This document shows, piece by piece, positions 27,769 through 35,462 of a stretch of 64,000 nt of DNA. This stretch comes from Candidatus Hydrogenedentota bacterium. Its GTDB lineage: Bacteria > Hydrogenedentota > Hydrogenedentia > Hydrogenedentales > JAEUWI01. Made by a program: the position numbers and the translations under genes. Below the pieces are notes generated by a model. That model did no database searches. It worked only from the letters and a program-made list of their open reading frames with translations, and was not told the origin of the DNA. Every line of letters begins with the position of its first letter. Within the stretch, counting starts at the first letter, position 1. Where the stretch lies: the NCBI GenBank assembly GCA_016791475.1, contig JAEUWI010000004.1, positions 1 to 64,000 of the forward strand, written 5' to 3'.

Positions 27769-29580
27769 TCAGCGGATAAATCCCGAGACGTTCAGATCTC
27801 CGCTGTTCATTACGTGATTCAAGAAGGCGCTCCAGTCCAGTTGCCCGGAAATTGCCGGATTGATCACCATGTCCTGGCGAGCCGCGATATACTCCGTAAC
27901 GTCCACAATGCTATCCGCCAGGAATCCGAGGGTCTCGCCGAGGAGGGCCACGGTTTCCGGCTGCTGGAAGACTTCCGCAATTCCCTGAATCGCCAGAATC
28001 GCGTCCTGCTGGGTCTCCAGACCGTACTGCTGCTCCACCGCCATCGCGGCGCCCGCAACCAACTGCTCGCCTAGCTCGTTGACGGCGTTATAGATCTGCT
28101 CCGCCGTCTCGTATTCGCCCAGTTGCTCATAGTGTGCGCCAAATTCCAACAATTCATTCCGGAGCGCGGTAATATCCCCATATTCGCCACTTCCCGCCGT
28201 GGAAAGGGCCAGAAAACGGGCCGTGTCCACATAAAGGCCACTGGCGACGAACGCCGCCTCGCGCTGATTGGCGCTTTCCAGCGTGTACGCGCTCGCGTCG
28301 CCGAAGGAGGCCCCCTTACCCAGGGACTCCAGCGCGCGGGCCATATCGCCCTGTTCAAAATAGTCCGCCGCCAGCATATAGTGGGGCAGGCCGTTGTCGC
28401 TGTCCGCCGATGCAAGCTGGGCAAGTTGCTGCATGCGCTCCTCCACCGCTTCGGGGTTCCCCTCCAGATTCATGGCCAGCGCATACTTCAACTGCGGGTC
28501 GTCCGGATGTTCCGCAATGGCCGCGCGGAGCACGGCGATAGCCTCATCCGTTGAGAGAAACTGTGCCGCGCCCAGCAGCGCTTCCACCGAGAGATCCATG
28601 CTCTTGAGAAGTTCGCTCGCTTCATCACCCGTCAGCGACGCGAGCAGGGCAAAGTCGTTGTTCTGGGCAAGCAAATCGCTGCGCCGGGCGTTGATGGCGT
28701 CCTGCAGCGTGACCGGCTCCTTAATACGGGACTTGGGCGCATCCTGGGGCGCCACATCCGTGGCGTTATCCGGATCTGAGGCGCTTTCCGTACCGAAGGG
28801 ACGCACCCGAACCAACGCTCCGTTGTTATTTACGGCACCGATATTGGAATCCGGGGAAGACTGCGTAGACGCAATTCGGTCGCTACCCAAAGTATTCCCC
28901 GGTTGATCCGCAAAAAACATCCAACCCGCCAGGGCGCAGAAACCAGCGGCGGCGGCCCAGCCAACCAGGGCGGGCCAGTAAGCACGACGCCGGGAAACCA
29001 TGCGGGCTTCGGATACCGCCGGACGCGCCCGGAAGGGGGTTACCACCCGCTCGGCGGCATGGCTGCGCTCGACTTCTTCCATCACCGGCTCAACCAGAGC
29101 CACTTCCGGCGCCAGAGAATTCAGGGTTGAACCCAGACCGTTCAACGCCATGGCCACACCGGCGAAGGGACGCTCCACTTCCGCGTCGGATTTCCTACCC
29201 GCGGCCACGGCGGCCATAATGTCGCCCACCAGCGAAACCTGGGGCGCCTGGGCCTCAAAGGCTTTTCGCATGGCGCGCAACTCGCGTTCCACATCGCCGT
29301 AGGGGCTTGCCTTGGCCGCGCCGAGATCTTCGAAGGCCATATGGGCGATGGAGTCGAACACATCGTCGAGCAAATTCACCGACCCCGCCTGGCGGCCAAG
29401 CGCGTCACCCAGATCTTCCAGAGACGCGCCAAGACTTTGCAGGGATTCGAACTCATCGCGAAACGCTCGATCCTCCAGGAGCAGCGCCCGGGCGGAGTCC
29501 ATGCCCTCGGCATGGTCGTTACCGGCCAACAAGAGGCCAAGGGCGTCATCGCGCCTGCTGTGTTCGGCGTTCATCATCAC
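27769..29580 (-). CDS. Large membrane protein, probable anti-sigma factor
   Basis: 603 residues with one membrane helix at about 202-224 (YWPALVGWAAAAGFCALAGW). The cytoplasmic part has three imperfect repeats ending in AGSVNLLDDVFDSI, APQVSLVGDIMAAV and APEVALVEPVMEEV. The C-terminal 380 residues are outside, mostly helical, with TPR-like segments (DEAIAVLRAAIAEHPDDPQLKYALAMNLEGN). No HxxxCxxC zinc anti-sigma motif is present. Position directly after and overlapping the sigma factor gene (stop at 29577) makes an anti-sigma role likely; this is inference. The first codon is GTG with ATGs just after. Confidence 0.72.
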   Translation of the reverse strand: MMMNAEHSRRDDALGLLLAGNDHAEGMDSARALLLEDRAFRDEFESLQSLGASLEDLGDALGRQAGSVNLLDDVFDSIAHMAFEDLGAAKASPYGDVERELRAMRKAFEAQAPQVSLVGDIMAAVAAGRKSDAEVERPFAGVAMALNGLGSTLNSLAPEVALVEPVMEEVERSHAAERVVTPFRARPAVSEARMVSRRRAYWPALVGWAAAAGFCALAGWMFFADQPGNTLGSDRIASTQSSPDSNIGAVNNNGALVRVRPFGTESASDPDNATDVAPQDAPKSRIKEPVTLQDAINARRSDLLAQNNDFALLASLTGDEASELLKSMDLSVEALLGAAQFLSTDEAIAVLRAAIAEHPDDPQLKYALAMNLEGNPEAVEERMQQLAQLASADSDNGLPHYMLAADYFEQGDMARALESLGKGASFGDASAYTLESANQREAAFVASGLYVDTARFLALSTAGSGEYGDITALRNELLEFGAHYEQLGEYETAEQIYNAVNELGEQLVAGAAMAVEQQYGLETQQDAILAIQGIAEVFQQPETVALLGETLGFLADSIVDVTEYIAARQDMVINPAISGQLDWSAFLNHVMNSGDLNVSGFIR

Positions 29581-30203
29581 ATGTCGTCTCTATCAAGGGT
29601 AAAGCCATCGCGCATCTGTTTCAGAATCCGGTGCAGCCTGGTCCGGACGGCCCCTTCCGTACTGTCAACGATCTCGGCGATCTCGCGTGCGGAAAGCTTC
29701 TGAAAATAACGTAAAACAACAATTTCTCGCGCCTCCTCCGGCAATGCGTCGAGCACACCGAGCAGATGGCGGTGCCGCTCCTGAGTCAGCAGCAATTCAT
29801 AGGGACTGTCTTCGGGGGCGCGAAGCAGTTCTCCGGATTCCTCGCGCGCGGAACTCGCATATTCCTCCAGCGTCTCCATCTGCACCATCTTCCGCCGCTT
29901 CAATTCGTTCAGGCACAGGTTGCGCGCGATGCAAAGCATCCACGGCTTGAACTTGCGACTGACCTCAAAACGGGATCGCGCCGTGTAGATACGGAGGAAA
30001 GTCTCCTGCGCCATTTCCTTCGCCACCTCGATATTCTTAAGGTAGTGAAGACAAAAACGAAAGATATCATTCTGGTAGCGCTCGACGAGCTCTGCAAGCG
30101 CCTGGTCGTCGCCTGCGTCCAGGGCCTCCATCAATTGTTCGTCGGTCTCGGTTGAGGTGCCACTCATGCGCAACCCCGCACGTTGCAGCGCCTGCCTTGC
30201 CAT
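29577..30203 (-). CDS. ECF-type RNA polymerase sigma factor
   Basis: 208 residues. Region 2 is NDIFRFCLHYLKNIEVAKEMAQETFLRIYTARSRFE and region 4 is LPEEAREIVVLRYFQKLSAREIAEIV with a helix-turn-helix ending STEGAVRTRLHRILKQMRD. Region 3 is absent, as in ECF sigma factors, which direct polymerase to stress or envelope genes. The ATG at 30203 has AGAGGA seven bases upstream; a later ATG at 30167 is possible. Its stop overlaps the anti-sigma candidate, so both proteins are made together. Confidence 0.93.
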   Translation of the reverse strand: MARQALQRAGLRMSGTSTETDEQLMEALDAGDDQALAELVERYQNDIFRFCLHYLKNIEVAKEMAQETFLRIYTARSRFEVSRKFKPWMLCIARNLCLNELKRRKMVQMETLEEYASSAREESGELLRAPEDSPYELLLTQERHRHLLGVLDALPEEAREIVVLRYFQKLSAREIAEIVDSTEGAVRTRLHRILKQMRDGFTLDRDDM

Positions 30204-30348
30204 AGAATTATCCTCTCTCGTTCCCAGTTGCTTACCCTACAAGCCAGTGGGAAAAACATCACAGAAAATCCTTTCACGTTGCCGATCCGGTCACTTAAGT
30301 TATTGTACGCCATGTGGTTGCGCCCGACCAAACGCCGAGTGTCCCCCG

Positions 30349-30879
30349 TCATGGAAACTGGCGGACTACCGCCGGTCGGGAAAGACGCCTCTCCACCCCT
30401 TCGGCCCTGATCCACGCATCGACCAGCCCTATGGTCGCCGCAGCCTCCCGCAGGGCCGCCGCGCGGAGTGTGGCGTCCCGGGGGTAACGGGCCATGGCCG
30501 CGCACCGAGCCACCGTGGCTTCCAGTTGCGCCGACTCCGTACTGTCCTCCCGAATTACCTCATCCATTCGGCGTTGTAGGAATTGCAGCTCAGGTCGGGC
30601 AACTTTTTCCACCCAATCCAGGGACTGCGGGGACGCCTTCGTGGGATCCACCGGAATTCGGTGAGCATAGGTATTGCACAGCACCGCCAGTTCGTTGGAA
30701 AAATCGCGCAGAATATTGGCCCGGCGAAGCACCGCCGGATCCACGCCTCTTTCCGCAGCAAGATCTTTCGCCAGGGTGTGCACCACCGCGTAGGACACCA
30801 GCATCGACACGCCGCCGATTAATCCAGCCATCACGACGATCTTCAGCGAGCCCTGCAGGGCGACCCAAAGTCTCAACAT
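30349..30879 (-). CDS. Small membrane protein of unknown function
   Basis: Not recognised. It has 176 residues with one N-terminal membrane helix (LKIVVMAGLIGGVSMLVSYAVV) and a helical, Arg- and Ala-rich remainder that is likely periplasmic. It lies 145 bases upstream of the sigma factor and 30 bases after the SprT-like gene on the same strand, so it could belong to the same envelope-stress locus, though a separate transcript is equally possible. Confidence 0.72.
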   Translation of the reverse strand: MLRLWVALQGSLKIVVMAGLIGGVSMLVSYAVVHTLAKDLAAERGVDPAVLRRANILRDFSNELAVLCNTYAHRIPVDPTKASPQSLDWVEKVARPELQFLQRRMDEVIREDSTESAQLEATVARCAAMARYPRDATLRAAALREAAATIGLVDAWIRAEGVERRLSRPAVVRQFP

Positions 30880-30909
30880 GGTTGCCTGTAATCCATCGAT
30901 AACGGCCCC

Positions 30910-31785
30910 CTATCCGCGTGGCGTGCGCAGCAGACGCCTCAGATTCTTTTCATCTTCCATCCATGCCACGGCCCGCCCATAGTCAACATAGGCCGCTTCT
31001 CGGCGGCGAAACTCCGGAGGGTGGATCTTGCGCCGACCGGTCGCCGTTTCTTCGATCCCCATGTGGGCGTGAAGCATTTCGTGAAAAACGATATAGCGGA
31101 CGAAGAATCGCGGCACAAAGTCCTGATCGAGCAGGGGATGTACACGGATAAGATCCTCCCCGGGCGAAAAACTTCCGAAACGAATGGAGCGTCTCTGTCG
31201 CAGCGCCGGCATTTTGCCCCAGGTGATCGGCGTCTTAACGACATTGTCGTACTCCGCCTTGTTCACCTCTTCAAATAGCGCCGCCAGATCAAAGAACTCG
31301 CCCTGTGTGCGCAAAGCCACCGACTTGGGCGCTTTCGCCGCGATCATGTGACGACGCTCCGCAATATAGCCTTCCAGCTTTTTCCCCGGCACTTTGGCGC
31401 TCGGTTTGACGATCCAGGCCGACAGGGCCTTTCGTATCTCCTCGGGCGCCTCCAGAAACATATGATGAAGCCCCACCAGCGCGCGACGGCCCGCCGACTC
31501 GTACCGCAAACTCATCATCGTTGATGTGTTATTGGTAATCCTGAGCCGGATATCCACCCCGGTGGCGGATGTCAACTCCCGATGCAGGGCATCGGCAACG
31601 CGCTGGAGCGTGTCTTCGCGCAACTCCTCATACGTCGCCGCGGCGCGACAGGGCGCAGTGCCGCCACCCGAATCGGTCAGACTTCTCGCGGCGCCGGTGC
31701 ATGGGGACACTTCGGGCGCGGGGGCATCAAATCCAAACTCCAGTTGCCGGAGCTCCGGCCCGCTTTTTGGGGAATTGTCTTTCAT
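30910..31785 (-). CDS. SprT-like zinc metallopeptidase
   Basis: 291 residues. A zinc-binding HEMLH sits at residues 235-239 with a further His in RRKIHPPEF at 256, matching the SprT/Spartan-like layout of HExxH plus a downstream His. Conserved VRYIVFHEMLHAHMG is the active-site helix. The N-terminal 50 residues are Pro/Gly-rich and probably disordered. Substrate and cellular role are unknown; in eukaryotes relatives cleave DNA-protein crosslinks. It is transcribed divergently from the epimerase-aminotransferase gene. Confidence 0.8.
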   Translation of the reverse strand: MKDNSPKSGPELRQLEFGFDAPAPEVSPCTGAARSLTDSGGGTAPCRAAATYEELREDTLQRVADALHRELTSATGVDIRLRITNNTSTMMSLRYESAGRRALVGLHHMFLEAPEEIRKALSAWIVKPSAKVPGKKLEGYIAERRHMIAAKAPKSVALRTQGEFFDLAALFEEVNKAEYDNVVKTPITWGKMPALRQRRSIRFGSFSPGEDLIRVHPLLDQDFVPRFFVRYIVFHEMLHAHMGIEETATGRRKIHPPEFRRREAAYVDYGRAVAWMEDEKNLRRLLRTPRG

Positions 31786-32022
31786 GAGTACACTGTAAAG
31801 CCTGTGCTTCGAAATTGGAGCGTAGGGTGTCTCGCGCCGCGTATACTGAAACCATACCAGAAAATTGCGGCGGACAGAAACTCGGCACGTGGCAGACCTT
31901 TTCTTCTCATGCTATACTCCACCGCCGACGGGCCTGTCGTACCGGCGCCAGTTGTCTCTTTCGGTGTTCGAATTCGGAATCGGGCCGGCGGATTCCGGTG
32001 TGGTGGCTTGGAGTTACGTTGC

Positions 32023-34197
32023 ATGCGCGTTCTGGTTACGGGCGGGTCGGGATACCTCGGTTGCAGACTCGTACCTCGCTTGCTGGAGGCCGGGTGGGCG
32101 GTTCGTGTCGTTGATCGCGGATGCTACGGCCACGAAGGACTTGCCCCCTGTCAATCCCGCTCCGATTTTGAACTCCTCGAAGGCGACGTTCGTCGGCTGC
32201 AGGAATTGGGCGCGTTGCTCTCTGGAGTCGATGCCGTCATCCATCTCGCGGGGCTGGCCAATGACCCCTCCTGCGATCTCGACCCCGACATGGCCTGGGA
32301 CGTCAATGTCGAGAGCACCTTGGAACTCGCCCGTGGCTGTGTCCAGGCCGGTGTCGGAAGATTCATCCTGGCGTCGTCGTGCTCCGTCTACGGGCAAGGG
32401 GTATTTGAATGGCTGGATGAGGCCAGCCCGGCAAACCCGGTTTCCGCCTTCGCCCGCACGAAGCTTGCCGCCGAACAGGGGTTGCTCGCCATGGCCTCCG
32501 AGAGCTTCAGCCCCGTAGTGGTGCGGGCGGCGACCCTTTTCGGCGTCTCTCCTCGCATGCGCTTTGATCTGGCCATTAACCAGATGGCCGCAACAGCCCT
32601 CCGCCATGGTCGAATAGAAATTCGCGGCGGCGGCGGCCAGTGGCGGCCCTTTCTCCATGTTGACGATGCCGCCCGGGGCTATCTAGCCCTTCTCAATGCC
32701 CCGGAATCCTTCGTCGGCGGACAAATCTTCAACCTGGGCCGTAACGACCTCAACGTCAGAGTCTCCGATCTAGCGGGCCGTGTCGCGTCCCACGTACCGG
32801 GGACCGCCATTGACCGGGCCACCGACGACGATGACCGCCGCACCTATCGCGTAAACTTTGACAAGGTACACACCCTGCCGGGTTTCCAATGCGCGCGTAC
32901 TATCGATCACGGTATTGAAGAACTTCTCGGGTACATCCGTACCATGGAAGACAACCCCTTTTCCGAAGCCTTCTTCAACGCGCAGCGGGTCAAACGCCTC
33001 CTCGCGACACCGGTTTCCCAGGGAGGCGATCCCGTGGCGGCGCGCTTCGTGCCCCTGAGTCGTCCCAGCCTGGGAGTAGAAGAGGAGCAGGCGGTGCTGG
33101 AGACCCTGCGCAGCGGCTGGCTCACCTCGGGTCACCACATCGCCGCCTTCGAAGCGGCCTTCAGCCGGACGATCGGCGCGCGCCACACCGTCGCGGTCAC
33201 CTCCTGCACGGCGGCGATCCATCTTGCACTGGTCCACCTGGGCATCAAGCCGGGTGACGAAGTCATAACGCCGCCGATTACCTGGGCTTCCACCGGGAAC
33301 ACCCTGCTGAACATGGGCGCCAGGGTCGTTTTCGCCGATGTCGACCCCGAAACGCTGAATCTGGACCCGGCCGCCGTCGAGGCCGCCATCACCGAGCGAA
33401 CCAGGGCCATCATTCCCGTTCATCTGGCCGGACATCCCTGCGACATGGACGCGCTGCGCGCCGTCGCGGCCCGGCACAAGCTCCCGCTTATCGAGGACGC
33501 GGCCCATGCGCTGGGCGCGGCCTATCGGGGCGTGCCCGTGGGCGCCGACGCCCAATTCGGTTGTTTCAGTTTCTACTCGATCAAAAACATCACCACGATG
33601 GAGGGCGGCATGCTCGCCGTGGAGGATGCGGAAACCGCCGCACATCTGCGGGCACTAGCCACCAACGGGCTGGACCATACGGCCTGGGATCGATATGGAC
33701 GTAGCGCCATAGCGCGGCCCCTTGAGGTACACGAGCCGGGCTTCAAGTATCTCATGGGCAATGTAAGCGCCGCCATGGGCGTGGAACAGCTCAAGAAATT
33801 CGCCGCCTTCAAGGCCGCCCGACAGCGCCTCGCCCGAATGTACACGGAGGTACTCAAGGACGTTCCGGAAATCCGTCTGCCTGCCGTTCGACCGGACGTG
33901 GAGCATGCGTGGCACCTCTTTGTGATTCGGCTTAATCTGAACCAGCTCACCCGAAACCGGGATGAAATCGCCTACGAACTCCGCCAGGAAAACATCGGCA
34001 CCGGCGTACACTTCCACGCCCTCCATCTCCACGCCTACTACCGGGAGGTCCTCGGAATGACACCGGAATCCCTTCCCGTCGCAACGGCCGCCTCCCAGGA
34101 GATTCTTTCTCTTCCACTTCACCCCCAGCTTTCCGACCGAAATGTTCACGAAGTCGTCTCCGCATTGAAAAAAGTCCTCCAACATGCTAAAAAATAG
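32023..34197 (+). CDS. NAD-dependent epimerase fused to DegT/DnrJ/EryC1/StrS aminotransferase
   Basis: A 724-residue two-domain protein. Residues 1-300 are an extended short-chain dehydrogenase/epimerase with the NAD loop VTGGSGYLG; the usual YxxxK reads FARTK (F143, K147), so the catalytic Tyr is Phe. Residues 345-724 are a fold-type I PLP aminotransferase of the sugar aminotransferase group, with Lys521 in SFYSIKNITTMEGG as the PLP Lys and DAAHALGA upstream. Domains of this kind usually act in sequence on nucleotide sugars. The ATG at 32023 (MRVLVTGGSGY) has GGAG nine bases upstream; the frame from 31582 lacks homology and overlaps the divergent gene. Confidence 0.9.
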   Translation: MRVLVTGGSGYLGCRLVPRLLEAGWAVRVVDRGCYGHEGLAPCQSRSDFELLEGDVRRLQELGALLSGVDAVIHLAGLANDPSCDLDPDMAWDVNVESTLELARGCVQAGVGRFILASSCSVYGQGVFEWLDEASPANPVSAFARTKLAAEQGLLAMASESFSPVVVRAATLFGVSPRMRFDLAINQMAATALRHGRIEIRGGGGQWRPFLHVDDAARGYLALLNAPESFVGGQIFNLGRNDLNVRVSDLAGRVASHVPGTAIDRATDDDDRRTYRVNFDKVHTLPGFQCARTIDHGIEELLGYIRTMEDNPFSEAFFNAQRVKRLLATPVSQGGDPVAARFVPLSRPSLGVEEEQAVLETLRSGWLTSGHHIAAFEAAFSRTIGARHTVAVTSCTAAIHLALVHLGIKPGDEVITPPITWASTGNTLLNMGARVVFADVDPETLNLDPAAVEAAITERTRAIIPVHLAGHPCDMDALRAVAARHKLPLIEDAAHALGAAYRGVPVGADAQFGCFSFYSIKNITTMEGGMLAVEDAETAAHLRALATNGLDHTAWDRYGRSAIARPLEVHEPGFKYLMGNVSAAMGVEQLKKFAAFKAARQRLARMYTEVLKDVPEIRLPAVRPDVEHAWHLFVIRLNLNQLTRNRDEIAYELRQENIGTGVHFHALHLHAYYREVLGMTPESLPVATAASQEILSLPLHPQLSDRNVHEVVSALKKVLQHAKK

Positions 34198-34224
34198 GTT
34201 GGGCGCACTCCGGGGCGCGGGTGG

Positions 34225-34230
34225 TATACT
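34225..34230 (+). promoter_or_regulatory. Extended -10 promoter element before the zinc-ribbon gene
   Basis: TGGTATACT gives a TGn-extended -10 box (TATACT at 34225-34230) 27 bases before the TTG start at 34258. A TTGGGC at 34199 is 20 bases upstream, too far for a good -35, so it would rely on the extended -10. Confidence 0.45.
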
Positions 34231-34257
34231 TTGGCAGAGATATCTGGAGGCTTGAGC

Positions 34258-34782
34258 TTGGATTTTCGACTCGCGAAATGTGCCCGGTGCGACAAACTTT
34301 TCAACAAAGTGGTCTCCGAGGTATGCACCAACTGCCAGCCGGAAGAAGACGTCGACTTCAGCCGGATACAGGATGTCCTGTCCCGCGAGTCCCATCTGAA
34401 CGCCGAAGAGGTGGCTACCGAGGCGGGTGTCGGATTGGATTGCGTCCTGCGAATGCTCCGCGAGGGGCGCATTGACAACATTGCCCAGGAAAACCACGCC
34501 ACCTGTGGCCGATGCGGCGCGCCCGCCATCAGCACTTCCAAACGGCTCTGCCAACGCTGCCTGGTGAATCTTGATCGGGAGTGCGCCCAGGCAATCTACG
34601 ATCTCCGGCAGCGAATGGTTTCCAAGGAGGGCAGCGATATGAACGATGTCATGGCGGCGGTGGAGAATCGCCGGGCCTCCCGCAAGGCGCTCCGTCGCGA
34701 GAATGATCGGCCCACCGCACCCACGCCCGCAGCAGTACCCGGCAGGCGCATGGTCATGCCGGAGCACCTGCGCAAGAAGTAG
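34258..34782 (+). CDS. Zinc-ribbon and helix-turn-helix protein (YvyF-like)
   Basis: 174 residues. An N-terminal zinc ribbon (CARCDKLFNK to CTNCQPEED) is followed by a small helix-turn-helix region (LNAEEVATEAGVGLDCVLRMLREGRID), then a second zinc ribbon (CGRCGAPAISTSKRLCQRC) and a charged tail. This order resembles YvyF, a flagellar-operon regulator in Bacillus, but no flagellar genes are nearby, so only the fold is claimed. The start is the TTG at 34258, seven bases after GGAGG; the frame to 34231 has no ribosome site. Confidence 0.75.
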   Translation: MDFRLAKCARCDKLFNKVVSEVCTNCQPEEDVDFSRIQDVLSRESHLNAEEVATEAGVGLDCVLRMLREGRIDNIAQENHATCGRCGAPAISTSKRLCQRCLVNLDRECAQAIYDLRQRMVSKEGSDMNDVMAAVENRRASRKALRRENDRPTAPTPAAVPGRRMVMPEHLRKK

Positions 34783-34866
34783 ACCCCACCCGCCTCGCGC
34801 CTGTGGGTCGCTCGCGCGTGATCGGGCAATCCACGCATCCAACGGCGTGTCGCCCCTCTCGAAAAA

Positions 34867-34896
34867 TTGCGCAAGGGAGGACCAATCGCGTATATA
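34867..34896 (+). promoter_or_regulatory. Candidate promoter of the seven-gene MoxR/DUF58 operon
   Basis: TTGCGC (34867-34872), an 18-base spacer and TATATA (34891-34896) form a plausible sigma70 promoter. The first gene of the operon begins at 35079, giving a leader of about 175 bases. The remainder of the gap 34783-35078 shows nothing else recognisable. Confidence 0.55.
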
Positions 34897-35078
34897 GTTG
34901 GGGCGGCCCAGGCAGCGCGGGGGCGATTCGCAGCTTTTCCCGTGAGACTCACCGATGTCGGCCGCGCTCTTGAAGTGCGGAACTTGGGATCGATACCCCG
35001 GAACGAATGCGAAGCGGCCGCCGGGGGTATGATGGATGAGACGAGGCGCGGGATACCCCGCAACGGAAGGACGGGCGA

Positions 35079-35462
35079 TTGGGTTCTCTGACCCTCACAC
35101 GGTGCTTTAACCACGGCCAGCGCGAAGCCGTGGCCCGGTGTCCCTCCTGTCGCCGCCACTATTGTCGAGAATGCGTGACCGAGCACGACCACAAGTTATT
35201 GTGCGCATCGTGTATCCAGGCCCTCGCCTCGGCCCAGGTTGCGACGGAACGCCGCCCCTGGCCCATTATCCCCACACTGCAACTCCTTGTGGCCCTCTTC
35301 GTACTATGGCTGTCCTTTTACGGCGTTGGCCGCGCCCTCCTTTTGGTCCCCTCTCAATTTCACCAGATTGAGACCGAAAACTCCGATGATCCGGCGCGGG
35401 ATCAGCCCGACGATGAAGTCGCGGACGCCCTTGCTTCCAGCCTGGGGAAAGGCGCGCGTTGA
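35079..35462 (+). CDS. B-box-type zinc finger membrane protein
   Basis: 127 residues. The N-terminus is a B-box-like zinc finger (CFNHGQREAVARCPSCRRHYCRECV followed by HDHKLLCASC), then one membrane helix (LQLLVALFVLWLSFYGVG) and an acidic tail (DDPARDQPDDEVAD). B-box fingers are usually interaction modules. The start is a TTG seven bases after AAGGA. It is the first gene of the operon to 42729, and the next gene's TTG overlaps its stop. Its exact role is not known to me. Confidence 0.82.
   Translation: MGSLTLTRCFNHGQREAVARCPSCRRHYCRECVTEHDHKLLCASCIQALASAQVATERRPWPIIPTLQLLVALFVLWLSFYGVGRALLLVPSQFHQIETENSDDPARDQPDDEVADALASSLGKGAR

Noticed and set aside
31582-32022. N-terminal extension of the epimerase-aminotransferase gene
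   Set aside because: Overlaps the divergent SprT-like gene, has no domain match, and the NAD motif begins immediately at the ATG at 32023.
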